A stretch of DNA of 64,000 nt from an uncultured Eubacteriales bacterium (GTDB lineage Bacteria; Bacillota; Clostridia; Lachnospirales; Lachnospiraceae): the NCBI GenBank assembly GCA_951800645.1, contig CATOIK010000008.1:33654-97653 (forward strand), written 5' to 3'. Below are positions 34,957 through 43,417 of the stretch, piece by piece. The notes below the pieces were generated by a model. It was not told the origin of the DNA. It saw only the letters and a list, made by a program, of their open reading frames with translations, and made no database searches. Made by a program: the position numbers and the translations under genes. Position 1 is the first letter of the stretch. Each line of letters starts with the position of its first letter.

Positions 34957-34997
34957 GCCATAAGATTTTACGAATTTTCCCTGCAAAGGAGCTACTC

Positions 34998-35777
34998 ATG
35001 AAAAAGAGCAAATCCCTGTTTTTTGTCACATTGCTGGTTTATATTTTCCTGATTGGGCCATTGTTAGTTATTATGGCGGCATCCTTCAGCGATACTACTT
35101 ATCTGACATTTCCAGGCAAGGGCTTTACCCTGCGCTGGTATGAGCAGATTCTGAAGGTAAAAACCTTTGGAAGCGCAGCCAGGTACAGTATTATTATTGC
35201 ATTTGCGGCCACCTTCCTGGCTCTGGTGCTGGGACTTCCGGCTGCCTATGCATTGAACCGCTACCGGTTTAAGGGCAAGGAGTTTATTAAAGGCCTGTTC
35301 CTTTCTCCGGTGCTGATTCCGGTTATCGTACTGGGCTTTGTAATGCTGCGCTATGTAACCAACCGGTTTAAACTGCCGGCTCTGCCCAGCCTGTTGATCG
35401 GCCATACCATCCTGTCTATCCCTTATGTGATGCGGGTGATAACCTCCAGTCTGGCAAACTTTGACTTCTCCATGGAGGAGGCGGCCAAGATATTAGGTGC
35501 AAGCAACGGATATACCTTTTTCCATATCCTGCTGCCTAACATCAAATCCGGCATTGTGTCAGCCTGTATTATGGCGATTATCAACTCCTTCAACAATGTT
35601 TCCCTGTCTGCCTTCTTAACCAGCGCAGGCGTGACGGTGCTGCCCATTGAGATGATGGCGTATGTAGAGTATCATTTTGACCCCACCATTGCAGCCCTGG
35701 CGTCTCTGCTGATGGTAATTACCTTAGGCGTAATGCTGATCATAGAGAAGACCCTGGGACTAAAAAGTGTGGTATAA
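34998..35777 (+). CDS. ABC transporter permease, spermidine/iron (PotC) type
   Basis: 259 residues with six membrane segments; LIGPLLVIMAASFSDTTYL near the N-terminus and EAA loop EEAAKILGASNGYTFFHILL. Partners the upstream permease. Its last codons and double stop (TAATAA) lie within the first copy of the 46-bp direct repeat. Confidence 0.92.
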   Translation: MKKSKSLFFVTLLVYIFLIGPLLVIMAASFSDTTYLTFPGKGFTLRWYEQILKVKTFGSAARYSIIIAFAATFLALVLGLPAAYALNRYRFKGKEFIKGLFLSPVLIPVIVLGFVMLRYVTNRFKLPALPSLLIGHTILSIPYVMRVITSSLANFDFSMEEAAKILGASNGYTFFHILLPNIKSGIVSACIMAIINSFNNVSLSAFLTSAGVTVLPIEMMAYVEYHFDPTIAALASLLMVITLGVMLIIEKTLGLKSVV

Positions 35778-35815
35778 TAACGAGGAAAGTGTCTGTCGTG
35801 CTTGCACGAACAGAC
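35770..35815 (+). repeat. 46-bp direct repeat, copy A (hairpin element)
   Basis: Exactly repeated at 35851-35896. It contains the inverted repeat GTCTGTCGTGC / GCACGAACAGAC (11 bp with one bulged A) and begins inside the last codons of the PotC-type gene, including its TAATAA stop. Confidence 0.95.
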
Positions 35816-35850
35816 ATTTGACGAGAAAACCATCGAGACGATAGTGGAGA

Positions 35851-35896
35851 TGGTATAATAACGAGGAAAGTGTCTGTCGTGCTTGCACGAACAGAC
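35851..35896 (+). repeat. 46-bp direct repeat, copy B
   Basis: Identical to copy A, including a copy of the GTATAATAA stop region that here ends no gene. The two copies are separated by 35 bp, which contain a second weak palindrome (CCATCGAGACGATAGTGG). Confidence 0.95.
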
Positions 35897-35967
35897 CCAG
35901 AAATTAAGGGAATAGGGATTTTGCTGAGTGCTGTGGAAATAAAAATTTGACATTGTAAGAATGAAAG

Positions 35968-36009
35968 AGGCCGTTGGCTTACCGGAGAAATTCGGATAGC
36001 CAGCGGCCT
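35968..36009. terminator. bidirectional terminator before MFS gene end
   Basis: AGGCCGTTGGCT / AGCCAGCGGCCT, a 12-bp stem with one mismatch, with an inner CCG/CGG extension. It is flanked by A/T runs and lies between the ABC operon and the convergent MFS gene. Confidence 0.7.
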
Positions 36010-36011
36010 TT

Positions 36012-37208
36012 CTAATGTTTCTGCTTTAAAATACAAGCCCTTAACCAGCCGGAAGAAGCTAGAAAGAGAATTGCTCCAATAAACCAGAGTCCGGGAATAC
36101 CTAAGTGTTTTACAGCCAGGCCGGATAAGAAAGATCCCCATAGCCCTCCCAGTTGAAACATAAAGCTTTGAAGGCTGAGAATTGTAGCATACAGGGCGGA
36201 GGGGGCCTCCTGGTTGATGGAGACAGTCAGCGCTATGTCGCCGATACCGACAAAGAAATAGAGGAGCAGATACAGGATAAAAAACAGTGCCGGATGTTCG
36301 GTAAGGCTTAAAACTATGAGACAAAGGCCGGTAAGCAGATAGGCTGCAGGGAAGATATGTTCTGGAGTATTTCGCTTTAAAAGCGGCTCAGCCGCAGCAG
36401 CCCCCAGAATAGATACTCCAAAATAGCAAAATCCTAAAAGCCCCAGAAGCCACAGCAGAGAATCCTGTCCTAAAAGTTCGGAAAGACGGGGCTGCCAGTA
36501 AGTTTCAATCATTGAAATAAAAATGCCCATAAGACTGACGGCTGCAAAGAAAGGAAGCAGGGCTTTTGCAGAAGTCAGATTCGGAATAGAACAGTGTCTT
36601 GAAGCCTTTACTTCTGATTTTGCTGATATTTCTTTTGTAAAGATAACTGCTGTGAAAAAAGCAGCAATCGTCAGGAACAGGGCGGTAAGGATGGTAAGAA
36701 ACAGGCTGGAGTTTTGAAAACCGGTTTGAAGTCCAATCTGGTAGAGAAGGCCGCCTGCCAGAGAACCCAGCGCCAGTCCGGCAGCCCGGACTGTGCCAAT
36801 CCGGGCAGTGATCCAGGCCAGATGGTCTTTCCCATAAACAGCCAGAACTGCATCCATGGTCAAGGCGTCCAGGCTGCCGCTGGACGCAGCCCTGGCAATG
36901 CCGTAGAGAGCCATAGCTATCATGGCAGCAGCAGGTGTCTGGCTGATAAGCAGAAGTCCCAGCCCAGCCAGATAGAAAACCTGAGCAATTAAAAATATCC
37001 GTTTTCGCCCAATCCAGTCTGATAAGATGCCGCCGGGCAGTTCAAATATCAGAATTGCAATGGAACAGGCTGCCAGTCCTGCCGGAAGGGTGGACAGGGT
37101 TAGCCCCTTGTTTAGCAGAATCAGACTAAGGATTGGAATGAGGATACCTCTGGCTGCAGATTCCAGGGCAATGGGAAGAAGACCTGCGCCAGGCTTTGGG
37201 GCTGTCAT
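36012..37208 (-). CDS. major facilitator superfamily transporter
   Basis: 398 residues with about twelve membrane segments. The loop 2-3 signature is GGILSDWIGRKRIFL (~residue 57), the standard MFS motif A. A drug or metabolite exporter is likely. Its start overlaps the end of the ArsR-type regulator gene by 4 bp, so the two are translationally coupled and controlled by the palindromic operators at 37.8 kb. Confidence 0.9.
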   Translation of the reverse strand: MTAPKPGAGLLPIALESAARGILIPILSLILLNKGLTLSTLPAGLAACSIAILIFELPGGILSDWIGRKRIFLIAQVFYLAGLGLLLISQTPAAAMIAMALYGIARAASSGSLDALTMDAVLAVYGKDHLAWITARIGTVRAAGLALGSLAGGLLYQIGLQTGFQNSSLFLTILTALFLTIAAFFTAVIFTKEISAKSEVKASRHCSIPNLTSAKALLPFFAAVSLMGIFISMIETYWQPRLSELLGQDSLLWLLGLLGFCYFGVSILGAAAAEPLLKRNTPEHIFPAAYLLTGLCLIVLSLTEHPALFFILYLLLYFFVGIGDIALTVSINQEAPSALYATILSLQSFMFQLGGLWGSFLSGLAVKHLGIPGLWFIGAILFLASSGWLRACILKQKH

Positions 37209-37783
37209 GGATTTTCCTCCGGCACATGAGCTACCAGAGCAAGTTCAAAAGGAATTGTATCCGGTCCCGGATTCTGGTGCGTTTCCAGAAAGGTCTGTAT
37301 GGATTGCATAAACTGTACGGTTTCTTCCCTGGAAGCGTACCAGACTCCGAAAGATACATCGGAACCGGATTTCTCATTGGCGTCTGCCTTTTGAGGTAAT
37401 GTATGTTCCAGATAATGTTCTAAAACCTGCTGTACACCGTAGCGAAGCAAGGTGCTCTGCAAGGCTTTAGTGTCTGGTTCTGTCTGGCTCAAAGAGACGG
37501 TTATATCTGCAGCTTGATAAAATTTGGCTGTAAAACCGTGAATTAACTCTGTCCGGGCAAGTGTTACAACCCCAATCTGTTCCAAAGCAGCCAGATGGTG
37601 TCCGGCGCTGGAAGGGGCGATGGATAAAAGGTCAGCCAGTTGTTTTGCAGTCATTCCTTCTGGATGCAGCTTTAAGGCACGCAGAATTTTTTGGCGAAGA
37701 GGATGCATATAGGTGCGCAGTTCCTTTTCCGTTATCAGATATAAAATAGGAGCAGAGGTTTTGGATGTATCTGGCTTGCTCAT
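37205..37783 (-). CDS. ArsR-type winged-helix regulator
   Basis: 192 residues. The DNA-binding domain is at residues ~20-85 (MHPLRQKILRALKLHPEGMT, then KQLADLLSIAPSSAGHHLAAL); its recognition helix APSSAGHHLAALEQIG is ArsR-like. The C-terminal half is a ~100-residue domain without metal-site cysteines, so it probably senses an organic ligand. ATG 37783 follows AAAGGAGA; the longer frame would run into the operators. It likely represses itself and the MFS gene. Confidence 0.88.
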   Translation of the reverse strand: MSKPDTSKTSAPILYLITEKELRTYMHPLRQKILRALKLHPEGMTAKQLADLLSIAPSSAGHHLAALEQIGVVTLARTELIHGFTAKFYQAADITVSLSQTEPDTKALQSTLLRYGVQQVLEHYLEHTLPQKADANEKSGSDVSFGVWYASREETVQFMQSIQTFLETHQNPGPDTIPFELALVAHVPEENP

Positions 37784-37812
37784 GGATGGTCTCCTTTTAC
37801 AAAATATTTCTA

Positions 37813-37831
37813 CATAACAGAAATTGTTATG
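37813..37831. promoter_or_regulatory. operator 1: CATAACA-N5-TGTTATG
   Basis: A perfect 7-bp inverted repeat, 30 bp upstream of the regulator start, matching the core of operator 2. Confidence 0.8.
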
Positions 37832-37842
37832 ATGAGAGTATA

Positions 37843-37863
37843 ACATAACAATGATTGTTATGT
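37843..37863. promoter_or_regulatory. operator 2: ACATAACAAT-N-ATTGTTATGT
   Basis: A perfect 10-bp inverted repeat around one central base. Its centre is 31 bp (about three helical turns) from operator 1, suggesting cooperative binding on one face of the DNA. Confidence 0.85.
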
Positions 37864-38023
37864 AAAGAGTTTTATATAGTTCAGGATATTTAAAATATTT
37901 TTTCTGAAGGGGGCTTATACAGAATGCAACTGTTGCAGAATTTGCAGCAGTTCAAGCAAAAGGAAGCCGTCATGTGTCAAGAAACGCAGAGTATCAGGAC
38001 GCTGGAGGCATTGGAACAGGCAG

Positions 38024-38905
38024 TTAAAGGGCATATTCCAGAAACGCCTCCAGCGCCCGGCTGGTATTTCCGGTGTGGTGTACAAATCCAATCGTCCGCT
38101 TCTGAATGGGGGCAGGCAGCGGGATTTCCACCAGGCGTCCGGCTTCTAAATCTTCTTTCACAAATTCCCGGATTACGCAGCCAATTCCCAGGCCAATCCG
38201 GGCAAACTCGATTAAGAGATCCATAGTGGTAACTTCCAGGAAATTGTTGACGGTAATCTGATTTTCCGCCATATACTCGTCAATGTAGCGCCGGGTGGCG
38301 TTGTGTTTGTCAAGCAGCATAATGTTTCCGCTCTGGAACAAATCCGCCCCATCCCCTTCCCGCAGCTTTAAATTGGCAAGATAGCTGGGAGTAGCTACAA
38401 AAATATCCTGAATGTCTGTAACCGGCAGAAAAACCAGGTTTCGCTGGTTTTTAGGCTCTGCCACCAGCCCTAATTCAATTCGCTGCTGGTTCAGCATATC
38501 CATGGTATGGGAGGAGGACTGGCTTTCAATGGTAATCTTAATATGGGGATATTTTTCAATAAACCCCTTCAGGTAATCCAACAGAATAAAACGGCACAGG
38601 GTATTGCTGACGCCGATACGGATGTGGCCCAAATGGAACTGGCGTATGCGCTTTAATTCCTGCTCTCCGGCAAAAAGCTGTTCAAAAGCAGCCTTTGTAT
38701 GCTGAAATAAAACCTGTCCTTCCTCTGTTAGCTGGACGCCCCGGGAATTCCGGGTAAAAAGAGTGGTGTTTAAACTGTCCTCCAGTTTGCTGATGGACTT
38801 GGAAATAGCCGGCTGGCTGATATACAATTCCTTGGCGGCCCGGGAAATATTGCCTGCTGCAGCCACTGCATAAAAAATGCGGTACTGGGATAAATTCTGA
38901 TCCAT
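38024..38905 (-). CDS. LysR-family transcriptional regulator
   Basis: 293 residues from ATG 38905, which has AGGGGG seven bases upstream; longer in-frame starts would overlap the divergent promoter. N-terminal helix-turn-helix ISRAAKELYISQPAISKSIS (~residues 18-37) and a normal effector domain (LGHIRIGVSNTL onwards). It is divergent from two aconitase-type dehydratases and is their probable activator. Confidence 0.92.
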   Translation of the reverse strand: MDQNLSQYRIFYAVAAAGNISRAAKELYISQPAISKSISKLEDSLNTTLFTRNSRGVQLTEEGQVLFQHTKAAFEQLFAGEQELKRIRQFHLGHIRIGVSNTLCRFILLDYLKGFIEKYPHIKITIESQSSSHTMDMLNQQRIELGLVAEPKNQRNLVFLPVTDIQDIFVATPSYLANLKLREGDGADLFQSGNIMLLDKHNATRRYIDEYMAENQITVNNFLEVTTMDLLIEFARIGLGIGCVIREFVKEDLEAGRLVEIPLPAPIQKRTIGFVHHTGNTSRALEAFLEYAL

Positions 38906-38920
38906 ACATAACCCCCTGTT

Positions 38921-38940
38921 ATAATACCTATGAGCATTAT
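38921..38940. promoter_or_regulatory. LysR-type binding site ATAAT-N10-ATTAT
   Basis: An inverted repeat of the T-N11-A type, located between the LysR gene and the dehydratase promoter, just upstream of the -35 element. Confidence 0.5.
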
Positions 38941-38943
38941 CTA

Positions 38944-38973
38944 TTGCCATTATATCAGCAGAAATGCTATAAT
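38944..38973 (+). promoter_or_regulatory. promoter of dehydratase operon
   Basis: TTGCCA, an 18-bp spacer and TATAAT, 36 bp before the first dehydratase start. The imperfect -35 fits an activator-dependent promoter. Confidence 0.65.
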
Positions 38974-39009
38974 ACAATCAGTTCGCAAAAATTTGTACAG
39001 GAGGTCTTT

Positions 39010-39489
39010 ATGTCAGGTAAAATTTTTAAATTTCACAATGATTTAGATACAGATCAGATTATTGCGTCTCAGTACTTATTGCTTTCCAATTTAGAGGAAA
39101 TGAAAGGCCATGCTTTTGAATCTTTAGATCCGGAGTTTCCCCAGAAGGTAAAACCGGGAGATTATGTAGTGGGAGGAGAAAATTTCGGCTGCGGCTCGTC
39201 CAGAGAACAGGCGCCAGGGGTCTTAAAAGCCCTGGGGGTGGAGGCTGTGGTTGCCAAATCCTTTGCCCGGATTTTCTATCGGAACGCTATCAATATCGGC
39301 CTGCCGGTTATCGTCTGCAAGGAACTGCCGGATGATGTGGAAACCGGAGATGAGATGGAGCTTAATATGATGGAAGGCGTGGTCAGGGCCAAAGGAAACA
39401 CCTACTCCTGTACCAAGCTGCCGCCTTATATGCAGCAGATCTTAAATCAGGGCGGCCTGATTGCATCACTGAATAAGGAGGAGGCCTAA
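39010..39489 (+). CDS. aconitase-family hydro-lyase small subunit, copy 1 (LeuD-like)
   Basis: 159 residues: the swivelling domain of isopropylmalate/homoaconitate-type dehydratases. Motifs are FHNDLDTDQI, GGENFGCGSSREQAP and KSFARIFYRNAINIGLP. The specificity loop after DTDQI reads YLLLSNLEEM, unlike the YLNTSDPKEL-type loop of bacterial LeuD, so the substrate is probably not 3-isopropylmalate. ATG 39010 follows AGGAGG. Ends 4 bp before its large subunit. Confidence 0.88.
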   Translation: MSGKIFKFHNDLDTDQIIASQYLLLSNLEEMKGHAFESLDPEFPQKVKPGDYVVGGENFGCGSSREQAPGVLKALGVEAVVAKSFARIFYRNAINIGLPVIVCKELPDDVETGDEMELNMMEGVVRAKGNTYSCTKLPPYMQQILNQGGLIASLNKEEA

Positions 39490-39493
39490 GACT

Positions 39494-40744
39494 ATGGGAA
39501 TGACCATTGCAGAAAAAATCATAGCTTTAGCAGCCGGAGTGCCGGCGGTAAAGGCAGGAGACATCCATACCGTCACTTTAGACCGGATGATGAGCAACGA
39601 TGGAACCACTCACCTGACAGTGGATATGTACCGCAATAAGTTGAACCATCCCCGCATTGCAGATCCCCAGAAGATGGTGTTTATCGTAGATCATAATGTG
39701 CCTTCTGACAGTCCTAAAACTGCTGCTTCTCAGAAAAAAATGAGGGATTTTGCCAGAGAGAACGGCATTGATTTCTGGGAGGGAAAGGGAGTCTGCCATC
39801 AGATTATGATGGAAAACTATGTGTGTCCGGGAGAGCTGATTTTTGGGGCGGACAGCCATACCTGCACCTACGGCGCACTGGGGGCCTTCGGCACTGGCGT
39901 AGGCTGTACGGACCTGCTTTACGGTATGGTTACCGGCACTTCCTGGGTACTGGTTCCGGAGACAGTAAAGTTTAATCTGACCGGAAAGCTGCCGGAGGGG
40001 GTCTATCCCCGTGATCTGATGCTGAGCATCATCGGACAGATTGGGGCCAACGGCGTCAACTATCAGGTAATGGAATTTACAGGCGATGGAGCAAAGACCT
40101 TAAGCGTCAATGACCGGATGGTGCTCTGCAACCTGGCAGTAGAGGCAGGGGCAAAAACCGCCATCTTTGAGGCGGATGAGATTGCCCTGGAGTATTTAGC
40201 AGCAAGAGGCCGTAAGCCGAAAGCTGTATTTAAGAGCGATGAGGACGCTGTTTACCAGCGGGAATACACCTTTGATCTATCCAGGATTCAGCCGGTGGCT
40301 GCCCGTCCGGATTTTGTGGACGATGTAGTTCCTGTCAAAGAAGTCTGCGGCGTCCGCATTGACGAGGCGTTTTTAGGCTCCTGCAGCAATGGCCGTATTG
40401 ACGATCTGCGGGTAGGAGCGGCTATTGTAAAAGGGAAAAAGGTGGCAGACCATGTACGGTTTTTAGTGGTTCCGGCCAGCCAGGAGGTCTATCTGCAGGC
40501 CCTGGATGAGGGCCTTATTTCCATCTTTATGGAGAGCGGCGCTATTGTTATGAATCCCAACTGCAGCGTCTGCTGGGGCAGCTGCCAGGGCGTCATTGGA
40601 GAAAACGAAGTGTTGATCAGTACGGGAACCCGCAATTTTAAGGGGCGGGCCGGACATCCCAGCTCCAGAGTATACTTAGGCTCTGCAGCTACGGTAGCTG
40701 CCTCCGCTGTCAAAGGTGAGATTTGTACTGCAGAAATGTTGTAA
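39494..40744 (+). CDS. aconitase-family hydro-lyase large subunit, copy 1 (LeuC-like)
   Basis: 416 residues, the compact two-subunit form also found in archaeal IPMD/homoaconitase and dimethylmalate dehydratase. The [4Fe-4S] cysteines are in GSCSNGR (~residue 297) and NCSVCWG (~residues 356-359). DSHTCTYGALGAFGTGVG carries the active-site serine/histidine region. It dehydrates or hydrates a 2- or 3-hydroxy acid. Confidence 0.9.
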   Translation: MGMTIAEKIIALAAGVPAVKAGDIHTVTLDRMMSNDGTTHLTVDMYRNKLNHPRIADPQKMVFIVDHNVPSDSPKTAASQKKMRDFARENGIDFWEGKGVCHQIMMENYVCPGELIFGADSHTCTYGALGAFGTGVGCTDLLYGMVTGTSWVLVPETVKFNLTGKLPEGVYPRDLMLSIIGQIGANGVNYQVMEFTGDGAKTLSVNDRMVLCNLAVEAGAKTAIFEADEIALEYLAARGRKPKAVFKSDEDAVYQREYTFDLSRIQPVAARPDFVDDVVPVKEVCGVRIDEAFLGSCSNGRIDDLRVGAAIVKGKKVADHVRFLVVPASQEVYLQALDEGLISIFMESGAIVMNPNCSVCWGSCQGVIGENEVLISTGTRNFKGRAGHPSSRVYLGSAATVAASAVKGEICTAEML

Positions 40745-40796
40745 AAAGAGGTATCCTGGAAATTTTTGATCACAAAGAAAGGCAGAAATACAATAC

Positions 40797-41291
40797 ATGG
40801 AACAGTTTACTGGAAAGGTCTGGGTTCTGGGAGATGATATTGACACAGACATTATCATCCCTACCGAGTACCTGGCTTTGAAAACCATTGAAGATATGAA
40901 GCAATACGGATTTTCTCCCCTGCGGCCGGAGCTGGCAGCCCAGATCCAGCCGGGAGACATCATTGTGGCAGGAAAAAATTTCGGCTGCGGCTCATCCAGA
41001 GAGCAGGCGCCGGAGGTAATTAAGGCGTTGGGCATCCGCTGCATCATTGCCGGATCCTTTGCGCGGATTTTTTTCCGCAACTCCATCAACAACGGTCTGC
41101 TGCTGATTGAGCAGAACGATCTTCACGACTATGTGCAGGAAGGGGATACGGTCACTGTAACGGTCAACCAGGATGTGGATCATAACGGACAGAAATTCCC
41201 CATTGCCTCCCTGCCGGAGAATCTGGTGGAGATTATCAATGCCGGCGGTCTGGTAAAAGCCATGCGGCGGCGGAACGGATTAGCGGAGTAG
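40797..41291 (+). CDS. aconitase-family hydro-lyase small subunit, copy 2
   Basis: 164 residues: VWVLGDDIDTDIIIPTEYLA, AGKNFGCGSSREQAP and GSFARIFFRNSINNGL. The specificity loop is YLALKTIEDM, differing from copy 1 and from LeuD. The best upstream purine run (AAAGAAAGG) is unusually far (about 14 bp) from the ATG, so translation may be modest. Confidence 0.88.
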   Translation: MEQFTGKVWVLGDDIDTDIIIPTEYLALKTIEDMKQYGFSPLRPELAAQIQPGDIIVAGKNFGCGSSREQAPEVIKALGIRCIIAGSFARIFFRNSINNGLLLIEQNDLHDYVQEGDTVTVTVNQDVDHNGQKFPIASLPENLVEIINAGGLVKAMRRRNGLAE

Positions 41292-41304
41292 GGGGGAGAA
41301 GACC

Positions 41305-42561
41305 ATGGGACAGACAATTATTGAAAAAATCATTTCCCACAATATCGGAGCAGAGTCTGTAAAGCCAGGGGACATTGTAACCGTTCAGGTGGACCGGGTT
41401 ATGTTAGACGATATTATGATTCCCTTTATTGTGGCAAAATTTGAAGAAATGGGATTTCCTCAGGTGTGGGATGCGGACAAAGTGGTGCTGATTTACGACC
41501 ACCTGGTTCCGGCCAGCCAGCAGGACGATACCCGCCATTATAAGATTGGAGATGCTTTTGCAGAGAAATACGGCATTCAGAACCTTCACCGCAGTGACGG
41601 CATCTGTCACCAGCTAATGACGGAAGCTGGTTATGTAAAGCCGGGAGATGCAGTGTTTGGGACAGACAGCCATACCACCACCTACGGCTGCGTGGGAGCT
41701 TTTTCCACTGGTATCGGTTACACGGAAATGGCTGCCATTTTAGGGACGGGAACCTTGTGGGTAAAGGTGCCGGAAACCATTCGGGTGCAGATTGACGGCA
41801 AGCTGCCGGAGGGAGTCATGTCCAAGGATGTGATTCTGCGGTTGATTGGAGATTTAGGAGCCGACGGCGCCACCTACCGCTGTCTGGAGTTTACCGGAAG
41901 CGCCGTAGAGCAGATGACTGTATCCAGCCGTATGACTATGGCCAATATGGCTATTGAAGCAGGAGCGAAGTGTGCCGTCTTTACCCCGGATGAAAAGACA
42001 GCAGAGTATTGCGGCATTCAGCTGGATGATTTCCAGAAAAGCCTGACAGGGGATTCGGATGCAGTTTATGCTCAGACCCTGATTTACCAGGCAGAGGATT
42101 TTGAGCCGGTTATGGCATGTCCTTCACAGGTGGATAAAATCCGCAGTGTGAAAGAACTGGAAGGAACTATCATTGATCAGGTGTTTATCGGTTCCTGCAC
42201 GAATGGGCGGTTGGAGGATTTAAAAGTAGCTGCAGATGTGTTAAAAGGGAAAAAAGTGGCAGATTTTGTGAAGCTGATCGTGACCCCGGCCAGCAGAAAG
42301 GTGTATGAGGAAGCGGCGGCTCAGGGCATTTTAAAGACTCTGGCAGAAGCAGGAGCCATAATTACCCATCCGGGCTGTGGTCTTTGCTGCGGCCGTACCG
42401 GCGGCATTTTAAGCGACGGAGAACGGGTGGTAGCTACCAACAACCGGAATTTCCTTGGCCGTATGGGGACTTCTAAGGTGGAGATTTATCTGGCTTCTCC
42501 GGCTACGGCAGCGGCCTGTGCTGCGGCAGGAAGGATTGTCTCTGCCGGGCAGGAGGCGTAA
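41305..42561 (+). CDS. aconitase-family hydro-lyase large subunit, copy 2
   Basis: 418 residues, only moderately similar to copy 1. Cluster cysteines are in GSCTNGRLEDL (~residue 294) and GCGLCCG (~residues 354-357). DSHTTTYGCVGAFSTGIG and NNRNFLGRMG are standard for the family. ATG follows GGGGGGAGA. Together with copy 2 small subunit it forms a second, separate hydro-lyase. Confidence 0.9.
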   Translation: MGQTIIEKIISHNIGAESVKPGDIVTVQVDRVMLDDIMIPFIVAKFEEMGFPQVWDADKVVLIYDHLVPASQQDDTRHYKIGDAFAEKYGIQNLHRSDGICHQLMTEAGYVKPGDAVFGTDSHTTTYGCVGAFSTGIGYTEMAAILGTGTLWVKVPETIRVQIDGKLPEGVMSKDVILRLIGDLGADGATYRCLEFTGSAVEQMTVSSRMTMANMAIEAGAKCAVFTPDEKTAEYCGIQLDDFQKSLTGDSDAVYAQTLIYQAEDFEPVMACPSQVDKIRSVKELEGTIIDQVFIGSCTNGRLEDLKVAADVLKGKKVADFVKLIVTPASRKVYEEAAAQGILKTLAEAGAIITHPGCGLCCGRTGGILSDGERVVATNNRNFLGRMGTSKVEIYLASPATAAACAAAGRIVSAGQEA

Positions 42562-42564
42562 GCC

Positions 42565-43047
42565 ATGAAAGGGCAAAAACCAGAGAAAACCAATGTGATG
42601 CGGCTTTTGGATGCAGCCGGGATTTCCTATCGCAGCCAGGGGTATGAGGTGGATGAAAACGATCTGTCCGGCATCCATGTGGCGGCCCAGTTGGGGCAGG
42701 AGCCGGACAGCGTGTTTAAAACCCTGGTACTGAAAGGAGAAAAGAGCGGATATATGGTCTGCTGCATTCCGGTGTCAGAGGAACTGGATTTAAAGAAGGC
42801 AGCAAGGGCAGCAGGAGATAAAAAGGTGGAAATGCTTCCCATGAAAGAACTGCTTCCTGTTACCGGCTATATCCGGGGCGGCTGTTCTCCCATCGGCATG
42901 AAGAAACGCTTTCCTACTTATATAGAAGAAACGGCAGTTTTGTTTGATGAGATTGCAGTCAGTGCCGGAGTCCGGGGCCTTCAGATTATCTTAAATCCAG
43001 AGGATTTGAGGCGGTATATTGAGGCGGAATTTGTCAGTTTGATATAA
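42565..43047 (+). CDS. ybaK: YbaK/EbsC-family Cys-tRNA(Pro) deacylase
   Basis: 160 residues. YbaK hydrolyses Cys-tRNA(Pro), correcting misacylation by prolyl-tRNA synthetase. Motifs are VFKTLVLKGEKSGY (lysine of the active site), AAGDKKVEMLP and GGCSPIGMKKRFPT. It starts 3 bp after the dehydratase stop, so it is co-transcribed, although no functional link is obvious. Confidence 0.92.
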   Translation: MKGQKPEKTNVMRLLDAAGISYRSQGYEVDENDLSGIHVAAQLGQEPDSVFKTLVLKGEKSGYMVCCIPVSEELDLKKAARAAGDKKVEMLPMKELLPVTGYIRGGCSPIGMKKRFPTYIEETAVLFDEIAVSAGVRGLQIILNPEDLRRYIEAEFVSLI

Positions 43048-43070
43048 ACAAAACAATGAAAGTTTGGCAG

Positions 43071-43104
43071 AAAAAGGGTGTTGACACGGTTCGACACCCT
43101 TTTT
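43071..43104 (+). terminator. terminator of dehydratase-ybaK operon
   Basis: AAAAAGGGTGT, 12-nt loop, ACACCCTTTTT. Confidence 0.9.
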
Positions 43105-43417
43105 ACACTGTGAAAATTAACAATTTTGTAACAATTCTGAAAAATAATAAAAACAAAAATACACAATAATTGAGCGAAAATGGGAGCAGAAATTATGCAT
43201 TTTATAAAAACCTGATTTTCTCTAAAACAGGCAGGATGTTATTTGTGCCGAAAATACGAAAACCTTATTGACATTTTTTGAGTTCCCCCACTATAATGGC
43301 TGATGTCACCACAAAACAGGCAATTTTTGGACTTAAATCCCACTTTTGTCGAAATATGGCGGGATTTTTGGGAATTGCTTATTTTGCTTTATGAGAAGAC
43401 GAGAAAGGGGTTATTGT
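43105..43417 (+). promoter_or_regulatory. A/T-rich control region of the sleB-like gene with consensus promoter and leader hairpin
   Basis: No gene. A perfect TTGACA (43268-43273), 18-bp spacer and TATAAT (43292-43297) give a ~115-nt leader. In it, AAATCCC (43335-43341) and GGGATTT (43361-43367) form a hairpin followed by TT, a possible attenuator. The first half (43105-43260) is A/T-rich without recognisable elements. Confidence 0.7.

Noticed and set aside
37924..38226. 100-codon open frame with a plausible GAAGGGGG ribosome binding site
   Set aside because: Two thirds of it is antisense to the 3' end of the LysR gene and the rest has no recognisable domain. A short peptide or decayed gene cannot be excluded but is not supported.
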